Assembly: GCA_025353765.1 (NCBI GenBank)
Contig: JANXOD010000044.1
Span: forward strand, 62,001 to 126,000
Origin: Sphingobacteriales bacterium
GTDB lineage: Bacteria > Bacteroidota > Bacteroidia > Sphingobacteriales > Sphingobacteriaceae
Direction: 5' to 3'
Length of the DNA stretch: 64,000 nt
The position numbers were made by a program, and so were the translations under genes. The notes beneath the pieces are model-generated. The model was not told where the DNA came from. It saw only the letters and a list, made by a program, of their open reading frames with translations, and made no database searches. The first letter of the stretch is position 1; each line of letters starts with the position of its first letter. Shown here in pieces: positions 19,718 to 28,515 of this stretch.

Positions 19718-20821
19718 TTACCAAAACAAATTTATAAGTTTATATGATTTGCGCTCTTTCGAGCGGATTAAATAGCTTAAAATTATATTAAAAAGTATAC
19801 ACATTATAAAAAGTATTCCAATTAATACAAAATTCCCTAAATACCTTAACTCAAGAGCCATGAATATAATGAGCACGTTAAATATCATTAATATAAATGT
19901 TGTTTGCAAATGATTGAACCTAAGTTTTAAAATACGGTGATGAATATGATTATTATCTGCAATAAAGGGAGATCCTTTTTTAATGATGCGCAACACAAAT
20001 ACTCTAATTGCATCAAAAATAGGGCCTATTAATACAGCAACTGCAATAGATGGTGCTGCATTATAATAGACGAGGTGACTTCCATCTGTTTTATTAAGTT
20101 CAATAAACTGCAGACTAAGTACTGCAGAAACCAGGCCAATAATAAGAGAGCCTGTATCGCCCATAAAAATTTTTGCAGGTGTAAAATTGTATCTTAAAAA
20201 TCCTATAAGAGCTCCAACCATAGAAAAAGCGATACAGGCAAAAGCAGGTTGGTTCATATGCGCAAACATGAAACCAAATGTCAAATTTGCTATAACAGCA
20301 GTAATGCCAATAAGCCCATCAATACCATCTATCAAATTAAAGGCATTAGTAAGAAACATAATGATCAGCACAGAACAAGATACACTGGTCCAATACGGTA
20401 ATTCGTACAAATTAAATACGCTGTACATACTTGTTAATCTAACATCACCCAGCAAAACCATAATTAGAGCTACCAATAATTGTATAATAAATTTAGTATT
20501 GGCGTTTACTCCTGTCAGATCATCTTTCAAACCCACAGCAAATAACATAATACATGAAGTAAGCAAATAAGCAGAGTGCTGATATTCATTTATGCCTGAA
20601 AATAGAAGCGAAGTAATAGTAAAGCTGCAGAATATAGCTACACCTCCTAAACGTGAAATCCCGTAACTGTGACTTTTACGATCAACATCTATATCATCAA
20701 ATAAAGACAGTTTATTAGCTACATGAATAATGGATGGTATAATAGATAAAACAAGCAGTAAAGAAAAAGTTGCAATACTAAAATAATAGAGGGGGTTATA
20801 TGATAAAAGTTTCTGGAACAT
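19718..20821 (-). CDS. WecA/MraY-like undecaprenyl-phosphate sugar-1-phosphate transferase
   Basis: Polytopic membrane enzyme (367 residues, about eleven hydrophobic segments) of the polyprenyl-phosphate N-acetylhexosamine-1-phosphate transferase family. Motifs: GLKDDLTG (Mg-binding Asp pair), [24 protein letters not shown] and NNHIHHRILKL, the WecA-type histidine signature. It would start a glycan by loading HexNAc-1-phosphate onto the lipid carrier. It lies at the edge of the polysaccharide locus on the opposite strand, behind a family 2 glycosyltransferase. The sugar donor (UDP-GlcNAc in characterised WecA) is inferred from the family. Confidence 0.88.
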   Translation of the reverse strand: MFQKLLSYNPLYYFSIATFSLLLVLSIIPSIIHVANKLSLFDDIDVDRKSHSYGISRLGGVAIFCSFTITSLLFSGINEYQHSAYLLTSCIMLFAVGLKDDLTGVNANTKFIIQLLVALIMVLLGDVRLTSMYSVFNLYELPYWTSVSCSVLIIMFLTNAFNLIDGIDGLIGITAVIANLTFGFMFAHMNQPAFACIAFSMVGALIGFLRYNFTPAKIFMGDTGSLIIGLVSAVLSLQFIELNKTDGSHLVYYNAAPSIAVAVLIGPIFDAIRVFVLRIIKKGSPFIADNNHIHHRILKLRFNHLQTTFILMIFNVLIIFMALELRYLGNFVLIGILFIMCILFNIILSYLIRSKERKSYKLINLFW

Positions 20822-20880
20822 AAGCAGGTTAATGTTTATATCTTTAGTCTAAATTCTTAATATTGAATTAACAAACTAAG

Positions 20881-21624
20881 TTAAATAAATTGCATTATTT
20901 TACGAATAGGTTTCAAAAATATTGCAACCCATGGCCATCGAATCTCATTTAACTGCATAGCTTTCAAGTCGCTTAAGTTTGCAGAAATTCTATTTTTTAA
21001 AGATTTATTACTCACCCCACCAACTCTCATTTTTACAAGCAGATAGTCTATAAAAACAGATTTGGTAGTATTTTTATTCATAAAACGTAACATTAGCTCA
21101 TAATCAGCTGCGCTTTTAAAATCAATATTATAGTCTCCATAATGTTGAAAAAGTTCTCTGCGGGCATAAAATGTAGGATGAGCTGGCATCCACCCCCATT
21201 GAAATAAATTTTCTGTATAGGGTTTTGATATCCACTTTCGAATCACCTTCTGTAGATTATTGCGAGCAACATACCACAAATTTCCATAAATTATATCTGC
21301 ATTAGTTTCTACAAATTTTTCTGCAATACGTTCAAGTACGGTATCATCTGCAAAAAAATCATCTGCATTTAATATCCCAATCACATCTCCTGTGGCGAGT
21401 GCAATCCCTTTATTCATGGCATCGTAAATTCCTTCGTCCTTTTCAGAAATTAAAGTTGTAATTCCTTTTTTGAATGTTTTAATAATAGAAAGGGTAGAAT
21501 CAGATGAATTTCCATCAATGATTATATATTCAACATTTTTATATTTTTGGGTTAAAACCGAGTTAATACATTGAGCAATATATTCTTCTGCATTCCGGCA
21601 TACCGTTATAAGTGATATTTTCAT
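20881..21624 (-). CDS. Family 2 glycosyltransferase (WcaA-like)
   Basis: A 247-residue GT-A fold enzyme. The N-terminus KISLITVCRN and YIIIDGNSSDST bind the nucleotide sugar; the metal-binding DxD region appears as LNADDFF around residue 86. The EKDEGIYDAMNKGI motif is typical of WcaA-like members. Donor and acceptor are not predictable. It forms a minus-strand pair with the WecA-like gene 59 bases downstream and diverges from the export genes, so it could add the second sugar after WecA. Confidence 0.85.
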   Translation of the reverse strand: MKISLITVCRNAEEYIAQCINSVLTQKYKNVEYIIIDGNSSDSTLSIIKTFKKGITTLISEKDEGIYDAMNKGIALATGDVIGILNADDFFADDTVLERIAEKFVETNADIIYGNLWYVARNNLQKVIRKWISKPYTENLFQWGWMPAHPTFYARRELFQHYGDYNIDFKSAADYELMLRFMNKNTTKSVFIDYLLVKMRVGGVSNKSLKNRISANLSDLKAMQLNEIRWPWVAIFLKPIRKIMQFI

Positions 21625-21655
21625 TTACAAATCACAAAAAATGATTAATTTGTTC

Positions 21656-21688
21656 AAAAAAGCTCTATGTTTGAGAGTAAGCTTTTTT
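21656..21688. terminator. Terminator-like hairpin in the divergent intergenic region
   Basis: AAAAAAGCT (21656-21664) pairs with AGCTTTTTT (21680-21688) around a 15-base loop. The right arm runs into a seven-base T tract on the plus strand, and the left arm gives an equivalent T tract on the minus strand, so it could work in both directions. It sits inside a divergent promoter region rather than after a gene, so it may be an attenuator or a barrier to read-through. Confidence 0.5.
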
Positions 21689-21717
21689 TGACGAATTTAA
21701 CCCGTTTTCTAATATTG
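21687..21717 (+). promoter_or_regulatory. Candidate Bacteroidota promoter for the export operon
   Basis: A TTTG at 21687-21690 is followed, after exactly 19 bases, by TAATATTG at 21710-21717, one mismatch from the Bacteroidota -7 consensus TAnnTTTG. Transcription would begin near 21723, leaving a leader of about ten bases before the ATG at 21732. The -33 element overlaps the end of the hairpin described just upstream. Confidence 0.5.
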
Positions 21718-21731
21718 CAAAGAATTTATAA

Positions 21732-22520
21732 ATGATTAAATATAAACAGAAAAAAAATTGCATTCTAATCTTGTCGGGATTTCTGCTTTTACTTTCATCC
21801 TGTTCAACACGTCATCGGAATGCATTATTTACCAGTAAATCTGATTTAGTGACAGATACTATAAAAACAGTTTATGTTGTTAATTCAAATGAAGAAAAAG
21901 TTGAGCAATATCATATTAAGCCCAATGATGTTTTAGCAATCCGTAATTTACAGGACATCTCTCTCATTACGGTATCAGAAAGCAAACAGGCAGCTTCTCA
22001 GGCAACTACTTTTCGGGTAGAAGAAGACGGCGGTGTCGCCTTACCCGTTATAGGGAAAGTTGCTGTATTAGGACTATCACGTAAGGATGCTGCAGATAAA
22101 ATTCAAGCATTATATAAACAGAGTTTACTTAAAGACCCCATTATTGAGGTTACAGTTGTAAATTTAAAAGTTACCTTATTGGGTGAATTTACAAAGCAGG
22201 GGAATTTTCTATTGGATAAAGAGAATACTTCTCTAATTGATATTATTGGAGAAGCAGGTGGATTAACTCCAAGAGCCAATCCTAAAACTTTAAAGATCAT
22301 CCGTGGCGATCGTTCAAATCCAGAGTTGATTTATGTGAATTTAAAAGACATTAACAGCCTGGCCAGTCAAAAATTAATTTTAAAAAATAATGATATTATT
22401 TACATTGAAGCTCAAGGGATTTACAATACATCAGATAGGCTTCAATCTGTTTCTTCTATATTTCAACCGATATTAATTATTCTGAATACCGCATTAATTA
22501 TTTATAGTTTTACCAGGTAA
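21732..22520 (+). CDS. Wza-like outer-membrane polysaccharide export lipoprotein
   Basis: Polysaccharide biosynthesis/export family protein of 262 residues. A signal peptide ends in the lipobox LSSC with Cys24 as the lipidated residue. The export (poly_export) domain covers about residues 55-145 (YHIKPNDVLAIRN at its start), followed by one SLBB-type domain (VTLLGEFTKQGNF, about 150-230) and a hydrophobic C-terminal helix ending SFTR that should cross the outer membrane. It pairs with the Wzc-like kinase, whose ATG shares one base with its stop (TAATG). Proteins of this type form the outer-membrane channel for capsule or exopolysaccharide. Confidence 0.92.
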   Translation: MIKYKQKKNCILILSGFLLLLSSCSTRHRNALFTSKSDLVTDTIKTVYVVNSNEEKVEQYHIKPNDVLAIRNLQDISLITVSESKQAASQATTFRVEEDGGVALPVIGKVAVLGLSRKDAADKIQALYKQSLLKDPIIEVTVVNLKVTLLGEFTKQGNFLLDKENTSLIDIIGEAGGLTPRANPKTLKIIRGDRSNPELIYVNLKDINSLASQKLILKNNDIIYIEAQGIYNTSDRLQSVSSIFQPILIILNTALIIYSFTR

Positions 22521-24940
22521 TGAATCAAGGAATTTCTACAGAGCAAAATTTACTGGCCAATCAAAATATTGATTATTTCAAAGTTTTAAAAATCCTCTGG
22601 AGCCGCTGGTACTGGATAGCAGGATGTGTGATTACTGCCCTGCTAATTACCTATCTTTATTTGTGGTATACTCCACCCGTTTATTCAACCAATGCCTCGC
22701 TAAAGTTTGATGAGAAAAAATCAGAAATATCAGAATTACTCAAAGTAAATAATGTATACGACCGAACCAATAAAGTACAGTCAGAAACCTTTGTTATTAA
22801 GTCTACTGAGGTATTGATGAATGCGGTATCGAGGCTAAACTACAAAATATCTTATTACTTAAAAGGCAGGATCAGAACCACAGAAACATATCCTTCTATT
22901 CCTTTTCCAATTGAAATTGTATCACAAGATACTACCAATTTTTATCACGGATTATTAGACATTCAGAATTCAGAAAATAATGAGTTCAAATTAACTTATC
23001 TAGATGGTAAGAATGTCATTAAACATAGCTACCATTATGGCGATATAATACATATACCTGGAATTGTTTTCCAAATCAAAGAGAACTTGGGTGCAAAAAA
23101 TTCTGATTATAGCTTTAAATTTAATACTAAAGAAGATTTTATATCACGTATTTCTTCAGGCCTTAGTATGCGGGAGGCAGCTAAAAGCTCAAACATCTTA
23201 ATATTAACTTATACAGACCCCAACCCGGTATTTGCTAAAGACATTTTAAATGCTATAATTCGTGAGTATGTATCCTTTGACGGAAATCAACGTAGTTTAT
23301 CAGCCTCTCAAACCATTCAATTCATTGAAGATCAACTAAAGTTCTTATCCACTCAGGTTACTCGGTCAGGCTCTGCTTTACAAGAATTTAAGCGAGACAA
23401 TAAACTAATCGATCTTAATACAAATACTCAACTTAGCTTAAACAAATTAACCCAGGCGCAAACACAAAAAAATATATTAGAAATAGAAGGCTTGGCCATT
23501 GATCAATTAGAGCAGCAAATTATTAATAATAGAGATGGAGTTAACCTAAATTTCAATCTGGAAGGAACAGTTGGGGGGTTATTATCTAATTTAATTACTC
23601 AACTGAATGCTCTTATTGCAGAGCGGGAAAAAAAATTAAGTCAATTCAATCCTGACTCTCCACCAGTAATTCAAACCGAAAATCAGATAGTTGAAATTAG
23701 AAAAGCTATTATAAACAATATCAAATTGATGCGTGAGCGTAACCAAAAAACGCAACATTATACAGAAAATCAAATTTCTCAGGCTCAGCAAGGTCTAAAT
23801 TCTCTTCCAATTGCAGAACGGGATTTAATTAATCTGCAATCTGTTTTTGATATCAATCAAAAAGTTTTTTCTTATCTCTCAGAAAAGAAACTGGAAGCAC
23901 AGATTAGTAAAGCAGCTGTAATCCCGGGTGCAATTATTGTTAATCTGGCAGAAAATGGCTCTATTATCTCACCCGTACCTAATAAAATTTATACATATGG
24001 TATATTTTTGGGAGTATTAACTGGCCTTGGCCTGATCATATTGGTACGCATATTAAATCCATACATATATGATAAAGAAACTGTCGAGAGCTTAACAACT
24101 ATGCCAATTCTAGGTGTTATCAGACATTTCCCTGGTTATATTGATAAAGATAATCATCAAATACTCTCTCTAGAAAAACCAAAATCTATGTTTTCTGAAT
24201 CAGTACGTTCAGTACGTACTAATCTCAGCTTTTTAGCGGATGAAAAGCAAAGCAAAGTAATCTGTATCACTTCAGAAATCTCTGGTGAAGGGAAATCCTT
24301 TGTCTGTATTAATCTGGTCAGCACATTAGCTCTTATCGATAAAAAAGTGATCCTTATTTCTGCAGATTTAAGAAAATCTAAACTTCACCAAACATTCAAT
24401 TTAAAAAACAATGATGGCTTATCTACCTACCTTTCCAGCCCTGAAAAAGATATAAATACTATTATCCAGCATACTCATATTGATAACCTTGATTTTATAG
24501 CATCAGGGTCTGTACCTCCAAATCCATCCGAGCTTCTTCATTCTGATGCCATGAATAAATTGATTGAAGAATTGAAAGACATGTATGATTTTATAATGAT
24601 TGATACAGCTCCTATAGGATTGGTATCTGATGCTATACCCCTTATCAGAAAAGCAGATATTAATGTTTTTGTAATTCGTTCGGGTATTTCGAGGTATAAT
24701 GCGGCAACAATACCTGATCGTATGGCGCATGAATATGGCTTAACAAATGTAGTTATCGTCCTCAATTCATTTGATGATGATATACTGCACAGTCGTTACT
24801 ATTCAACTAATTATGCTACTAGCTATTACAATAATTACTACTACTATTCTGATTATTCGGGATATTCTAATTCGGGGTATTATGATTTAGATGGTGCTAA
24901 ATCAAGTTGGTGGAAGTTCTGGGAAAAATTTAAACGCTAA
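22520..24940 (+). CDS. Wzc-like polysaccharide co-polymerase / BY-type tyrosine autokinase
   Basis: Inner-membrane protein of 806 residues controlling chain length and export. A first membrane helix (about 30-50) precedes a large Wzz-type periplasmic domain with coiled coil; the second helix is near residue 495. The cytoplasmic kinase has Walker A in SGEGKS (about 590), Walker A' in VILISADLRKSK and Walker B in FIMIDTAPIG. The C-terminal tail holds 13 tyrosines within about 35 residues, the autophosphorylation cluster of BY-kinases. Fusion of the Wzz and kinase parts is the Gram-negative arrangement. Confidence 0.94.
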   Translation: MNQGISTEQNLLANQNIDYFKVLKILWSRWYWIAGCVITALLITYLYLWYTPPVYSTNASLKFDEKKSEISELLKVNNVYDRTNKVQSETFVIKSTEVLMNAVSRLNYKISYYLKGRIRTTETYPSIPFPIEIVSQDTTNFYHGLLDIQNSENNEFKLTYLDGKNVIKHSYHYGDIIHIPGIVFQIKENLGAKNSDYSFKFNTKEDFISRISSGLSMREAAKSSNILILTYTDPNPVFAKDILNAIIREYVSFDGNQRSLSASQTIQFIEDQLKFLSTQVTRSGSALQEFKRDNKLIDLNTNTQLSLNKLTQAQTQKNILEIEGLAIDQLEQQIINNRDGVNLNFNLEGTVGGLLSNLITQLNALIAEREKKLSQFNPDSPPVIQTENQIVEIRKAIINNIKLMRERNQKTQHYTENQISQAQQGLNSLPIAERDLINLQSVFDINQKVFSYLSEKKLEAQISKAAVIPGAIIVNLAENGSIISPVPNKIYTYGIFLGVLTGLGLIILVRILNPYIYDKETVESLTTMPILGVIRHFPGYIDKDNHQILSLEKPKSMFSESVRSVRTNLSFLADEKQSKVICITSEISGEGKSFVCINLVSTLALIDKKVILISADLRKSKLHQTFNLKNNDGLSTYLSSPEKDINTIIQHTHIDNLDFIASGSVPPNPSELLHSDAMNKLIEELKDMYDFIMIDTAPIGLVSDAIPLIRKADINVFVIRSGISRYNAATIPDRMAHEYGLTNVVIVLNSFDDDILHSRYYSTNYATSYYNNYYYYSDYSGYSNSGYYDLDGAKSSWWKFWEKFKR

Positions 24941-24956
24941 AGATTCTTTTATAGTC

Positions 24957-25463
24957 GTGACGATAAGTGAGCAATACCAATGGTATCCGGTATACACTAA
25001 CCCGAGAGCTGAAAAAACATCTCAGACTCTTTTAGCTAAGAAAGGTATTGAAGTTTATTTACCTCTTCAAAAGCAACTTAAAACCTGGAGTGATCGCAAA
25101 AAGTGGGTTGAAGAGCCTCTTATCAAATCCTATGTTTTTGTAAAAATATCAGTAAAGCAGCAGCCGGAAGTATTAATGACCAATGGAATTTGCCGTTTCC
25201 TTTATTTTTCAGGAAAAATAGCTTCCATGCCTGAGAAACAAATTGACCAGTTAAAATTGCTGATGGCCAATGAAGCAGAATTGGAAATATTGGATTACTC
25301 CTTTAAAAAAGGCGAAGAAGTATATGTCAAGGCAGGCCCTTTACAAGGAATGAAAGGAGAATTAATTACATTTCATTCTCAAAAAAAACTATTATTAAGG
25401 TTCGATCATATTGGGCAATCAGTAATTATACAGGTTCCACTGGCCTTTGTAGAACCCTTATAA
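24957..25463 (+). CDS. NusG-like transcription elongation factor (UpxY/RfaH type)
   Basis: Paralogue of NusG probably specialised for this locus. The NGN domain begins WYPVYTNPRAEK and contains PLIKSYVFVKI; a KOW-type domain (GEEVYVKAGPLQGMKGEL) forms the C-terminal third. In Bacteroides such proteins (UpxY) prevent premature termination within the capsule operon that encodes them, and RfaH has the analogous role in enterobacteria. The frame is open from an ATG at 24891 inside wzc, but that adds 22 residues unlike the family; a GTG at 24957, 17 bases after the wzc stop, gives 168 residues with NGN at the N-terminus and is preferred. A 134-base gap separates it from the long downstream operon. 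Confidence 0.85.
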   Translation: MTISEQYQWYPVYTNPRAEKTSQTLLAKKGIEVYLPLQKQLKTWSDRKKWVEEPLIKSYVFVKISVKQQPEVLMTNGICRFLYFSGKIASMPEKQIDQLKLLMANEAELEILDYSFKKGEEVYVKAGPLQGMKGELITFHSQKKLLLRFDHIGQSVIIQVPLAFVEPL

Positions 25464-25597
25464 ATTTTTGTTCTGCTTTAGGAACGAAAATTGTTCAGTT
25501 GGTCATATCAAAAATAAAAGATGTGACTGACGTGGCGAAGCTGTATTTGGTCTATCCAAACTTAAAAAATCAAAATTCTACACCTTTTTAAATTAGC

Positions 25598-27388
25598 ATG
25601 TGCCGTATAGCTGGAATAATTTCTAAACACTCATCTCCGAAAAAATTAATCGCACAGGTTAAAGCTATGTGTACTGTTATGAGAGATGGTGGTCCTGACG
25701 ATGAAGGAATATATGTAGATAAGGAAGGCAACACTTGTTTCGGGCATCGCCGCCTTTCTATACTGGATTTAAGTTCTGCAGGTCATCAACCTATGCTTAC
25801 AGATGATAAAAATCTGTGTATTAGCTATAACGGAGAGATTTATAACTTTAAAGAGCTAAGAGCAGAACTGAGTGCTGCAGGTGATAAATTTTATTCTGAT
25901 ACTGATACTGAAGTTATTCTAAAAGCTTATAAACGCTGGGGAACAAACTCGTTTAAACGATTTAAAGGAATGTTCGCCTTTTCACTTTTTGATACGGAAA
26001 ATAAAAAAACGTATTTGGTAAGAGATCCTAATGGAATAAAGCCACTGTATTATGCCACACCTAATCACGACCTCATATTTGCATCAGAAGTAAAGGCATT
26101 TAATCAAACTTCTTATTCTCTTACTAAAGATGAAAATTGGAAAATTTATCTTCTGGCCTTTGGGCATATCCCTGAACCTTTTACAACCTTTAAAGAGATT
26201 AATAGCCTGGCAAAAGGAAGTTTCTTAACCTGGGATCACCAAACCTGCACCAGCTCAATAAGTACTTTTTATAATTTTCAATACCACCAAACCATTATTG
26301 ATCCGGCTATAGCTATAGAGCAAGTTAAGTCACATCTTATCCAATCAGTAAAGCGGCATTTAATATCTGATGCACCAATTGGAGTGTTTTTAAGTGGAGG
26401 AATTGATTCCAGCATTCTTACTTTAATTGCAAACGAATTTCAAAAGGAAGACTTAGAAACTATTTCCGTAAATCTGGCAGAAACAGATTATTCAGAAGAA
26501 AAATATCAACAAATCATAACTAACTTAATTGTAGGAAAACACAGCGAATATTTATTTAAGTATAAAGAATTTGCAAATAGTTTCGATACTATTATCTCTG
26601 CTATGGACCAACCTTCTACAGATGGAATAAATTCCTGGTATGTGAGCAAATGTGCTAAAGAAAGTGGAATTAAAGCTGTACTATCGGGCTTAGGGGCCGA
26701 TGAATTATTTGGAGGTTATCCCTCTTTCCAGCGTATGGAAACTATTGCTTCTTTAAAAAAACTTCCTAAAAACGTTCTTAAACTGGCAGAGAAACATCCT
26801 AACCTCAAGTATAAACGGCTTTATTATTTAAGCTACGATAATCCCATTGGCGAATATTTATTTCTACGTGGATTTTATACACCCACGCTTATTGCAGAAA
26901 TTTTAGATGTTGATCGAAAAGAAGTTGATCAGCTCCTTTCTGGTTTCTCTATGAATAACGAGTTGAATACTTTGAAAGGTGGTAACAGAGCAAGCTGGCT
27001 TGAGACCAATTTGTATATGCAAAATCAATTACTGAGAGATACAGATTATATGAGCATGAGCCATGGTATTGAGGTACGGGTTCCATTTTTAGATCAGGAT
27101 TTGGTTGAAACTATTTTATCTATACACCCTGATGTTAAATTCAGTAAAAATCAGAGCAAAACTTTATTAATTAATGCATTTAAAGATATATTGCCTGAAT
27201 CGATATGGAAACGAAATAAAATGGGCTTCACTTTTCCTTTCCAGGAATGGATGAAAAAATTTGATGAAATATCAAATCCTGAAAATTATGGCAATAAAAC
27301 ATCCAAAAAATTGATGGGCAATTTTCGCAATGGGCAATTACATTGGTCATCTGCTTTTGCCTTGTACCACATTAATAAGGCAGAATAA
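25598..27388 (+). CDS. asnB: Asparagine synthase (glutamine-hydrolysing)
   Basis: Class II glutamine amidotransferase plus synthetase, 596 residues. Cys2 immediately after the start Met is the glutaminase nucleophile (MCRIAGI); the GHRRLSILDLS and YNGEIYN motifs bind glutamine. The synthetase domain has the PP-loop SGGIDSS near residue 267. Homologues within polysaccharide loci often amidate sugar carboxyl groups rather than making free asparagine, so a role in modifying uronic acids is possible; sequence alone does not settle this. First gene after the NusG-like factor. Confidence 0.9.
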   Translation: MCRIAGIISKHSSPKKLIAQVKAMCTVMRDGGPDDEGIYVDKEGNTCFGHRRLSILDLSSAGHQPMLTDDKNLCISYNGEIYNFKELRAELSAAGDKFYSDTDTEVILKAYKRWGTNSFKRFKGMFAFSLFDTENKKTYLVRDPNGIKPLYYATPNHDLIFASEVKAFNQTSYSLTKDENWKIYLLAFGHIPEPFTTFKEINSLAKGSFLTWDHQTCTSSISTFYNFQYHQTIIDPAIAIEQVKSHLIQSVKRHLISDAPIGVFLSGGIDSSILTLIANEFQKEDLETISVNLAETDYSEEKYQQIITNLIVGKHSEYLFKYKEFANSFDTIISAMDQPSTDGINSWYVSKCAKESGIKAVLSGLGADELFGGYPSFQRMETIASLKKLPKNVLKLAEKHPNLKYKRLYYLSYDNPIGEYLFLRGFYTPTLIAEILDVDRKEVDQLLSGFSMNNELNTLKGGNRASWLETNLYMQNQLLRDTDYMSMSHGIEVRVPFLDQDLVETILSIHPDVKFSKNQSKTLLINAFKDILPESIWKRNKMGFTFPFQEWMKKFDEISNPENYGNKTSKKLMGNFRNGQLHWSSAFALYHINKAE

Positions 27389-27396
27389 TTATATAA

Positions 27397-28515
27397 ATGT
27401 CTAACAAGATTCTCTTTCTTACATTAAAAACATTCAGTTTAACGGGAGGTATAGAAAAAGTATGCCGCATTTTAACCCGTGCTTTGTATGATATAGACTC
27501 TTCCTTAAAAAATATCCATGTTATTTCTTTGTATGATAAAAGTACCGATCGCGACTTAAGATACATTTGCAAAGATGAGTTTGATGGTTTTAACGGACAT
27601 CGAAAAAGATTTATCTTATCGGCATTTAGAAAGGGGATTCGTTCTGATATTGTCATATTAAGCCATATCAATCTGCTTTTTGTAGCATTGCTTATTAAAA
27701 CATTTTCACCTAAAACCCGCATCATTGTTTATGCTCATGGCATAGAAATATGGCGGACTATTAAATCATGGAAACAGAAATTTCTCAAGAATAAATGTGA
27801 GTTATGGTCCGTAAGCAGGTACACCGCCCAAAAACTAATTGAACTTCATCACGTCCCCGCAAAAAATATTGCCGTAATTCCTAACTGTTTAGACCCCTAT
27901 TTGGAAATTCCCTCCGATTTTGCAAAACCAATAGAATTATTGGAAAGATATGGCCTAACATCTCAACAGCCGATACTATTTACATTAACCCGTTTATCAT
28001 CTACCGAGCTTTATAAAGGTTATGATTTGATTATCGACATATTACCGGAACTAATTAAAGTTCATCCAACTATCCATTATTTACTGGCAGGCAAAGCAGA
28101 TCAGTATGAAAAAGAACGCCTACAAGCTCTGATTCTAAATAATAATCTTTCTCAACACGTTACCTTGCTTGGCTTTTTGCCTGATGAAGAACTTACAGAG
28201 CACTTTCTTTTATCCGATATATTTGTAATGCCCAGTCGTAAAGAAGGTTTTGGTATTGTATTCATTGAAGCTGCTGCATGCGGATGCAAAGTTATTGGGG
28301 GTAATCAAGATGGTACTATAGATGCTTTACTAGATGGGGAATTGGGGACTTTAGTTCATCCAACAGATAAAGAAGCTATTTACGAAGCTATTATTAGCAA
28401 TTTAAAGCACCGAAAATCAGAAAAATCTTCGCAGGCTATCCAATCACTTTGTCTGGAGCATTTCAACTATCAAACTTATCTCCAACACATACAACAATTA
28501 ATTACTGGTGAATAA
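27397..28515 (+). CDS. Family 4 glycosyltransferase
   Basis: GT-B fold retaining glycosyltransferase of 372 residues. The N-terminal LTGGIEKVCRIL segment and the C-terminal donor-site region SRKEGFGIVFIEAAACGCKVIGG (with the EX7E pattern beginning at E of KEGFG) place it in the GT4 group. It begins 8 bases after asnB and its end overlaps the ABC permease start by 8 bases. Sugar specificity is unknown. Confidence 0.9.
   Translation: MSNKILFLTLKTFSLTGGIEKVCRILTRALYDIDSSLKNIHVISLYDKSTDRDLRYICKDEFDGFNGHRKRFILSAFRKGIRSDIVILSHINLLFVALLIKTFSPKTRIIVYAHGIEIWRTIKSWKQKFLKNKCELWSVSRYTAQKLIELHHVPAKNIAVIPNCLDPYLEIPSDFAKPIELLERYGLTSQQPILFTLTRLSSTELYKGYDLIIDILPELIKVHPTIHYLLAGKADQYEKERLQALILNNNLSQHVTLLGFLPDEELTEHFLLSDIFVMPSRKEGFGIVFIEAAACGCKVIGGNQDGTIDALLDGELGTLVHPTDKEAIYEAIISNLKHRKSEKSSQAIQSLCLEHFNYQTYLQHIQQLITGE

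Noticed and set aside
21732-22520. C-terminal hydrophobic helix of the Wza-like protein as an exosortase sorting signal
   Set aside because: A terminal helix is normal for outer-membrane export proteins; there is no PEP-like motif before it.
24891-24956. N-terminal extension of the NusG-like protein from the ATG inside wzc
   Set aside because: The added 22 residues do not resemble the family and lie in wzc coding sequence; GTG at 24957 gives the normal NGN start.
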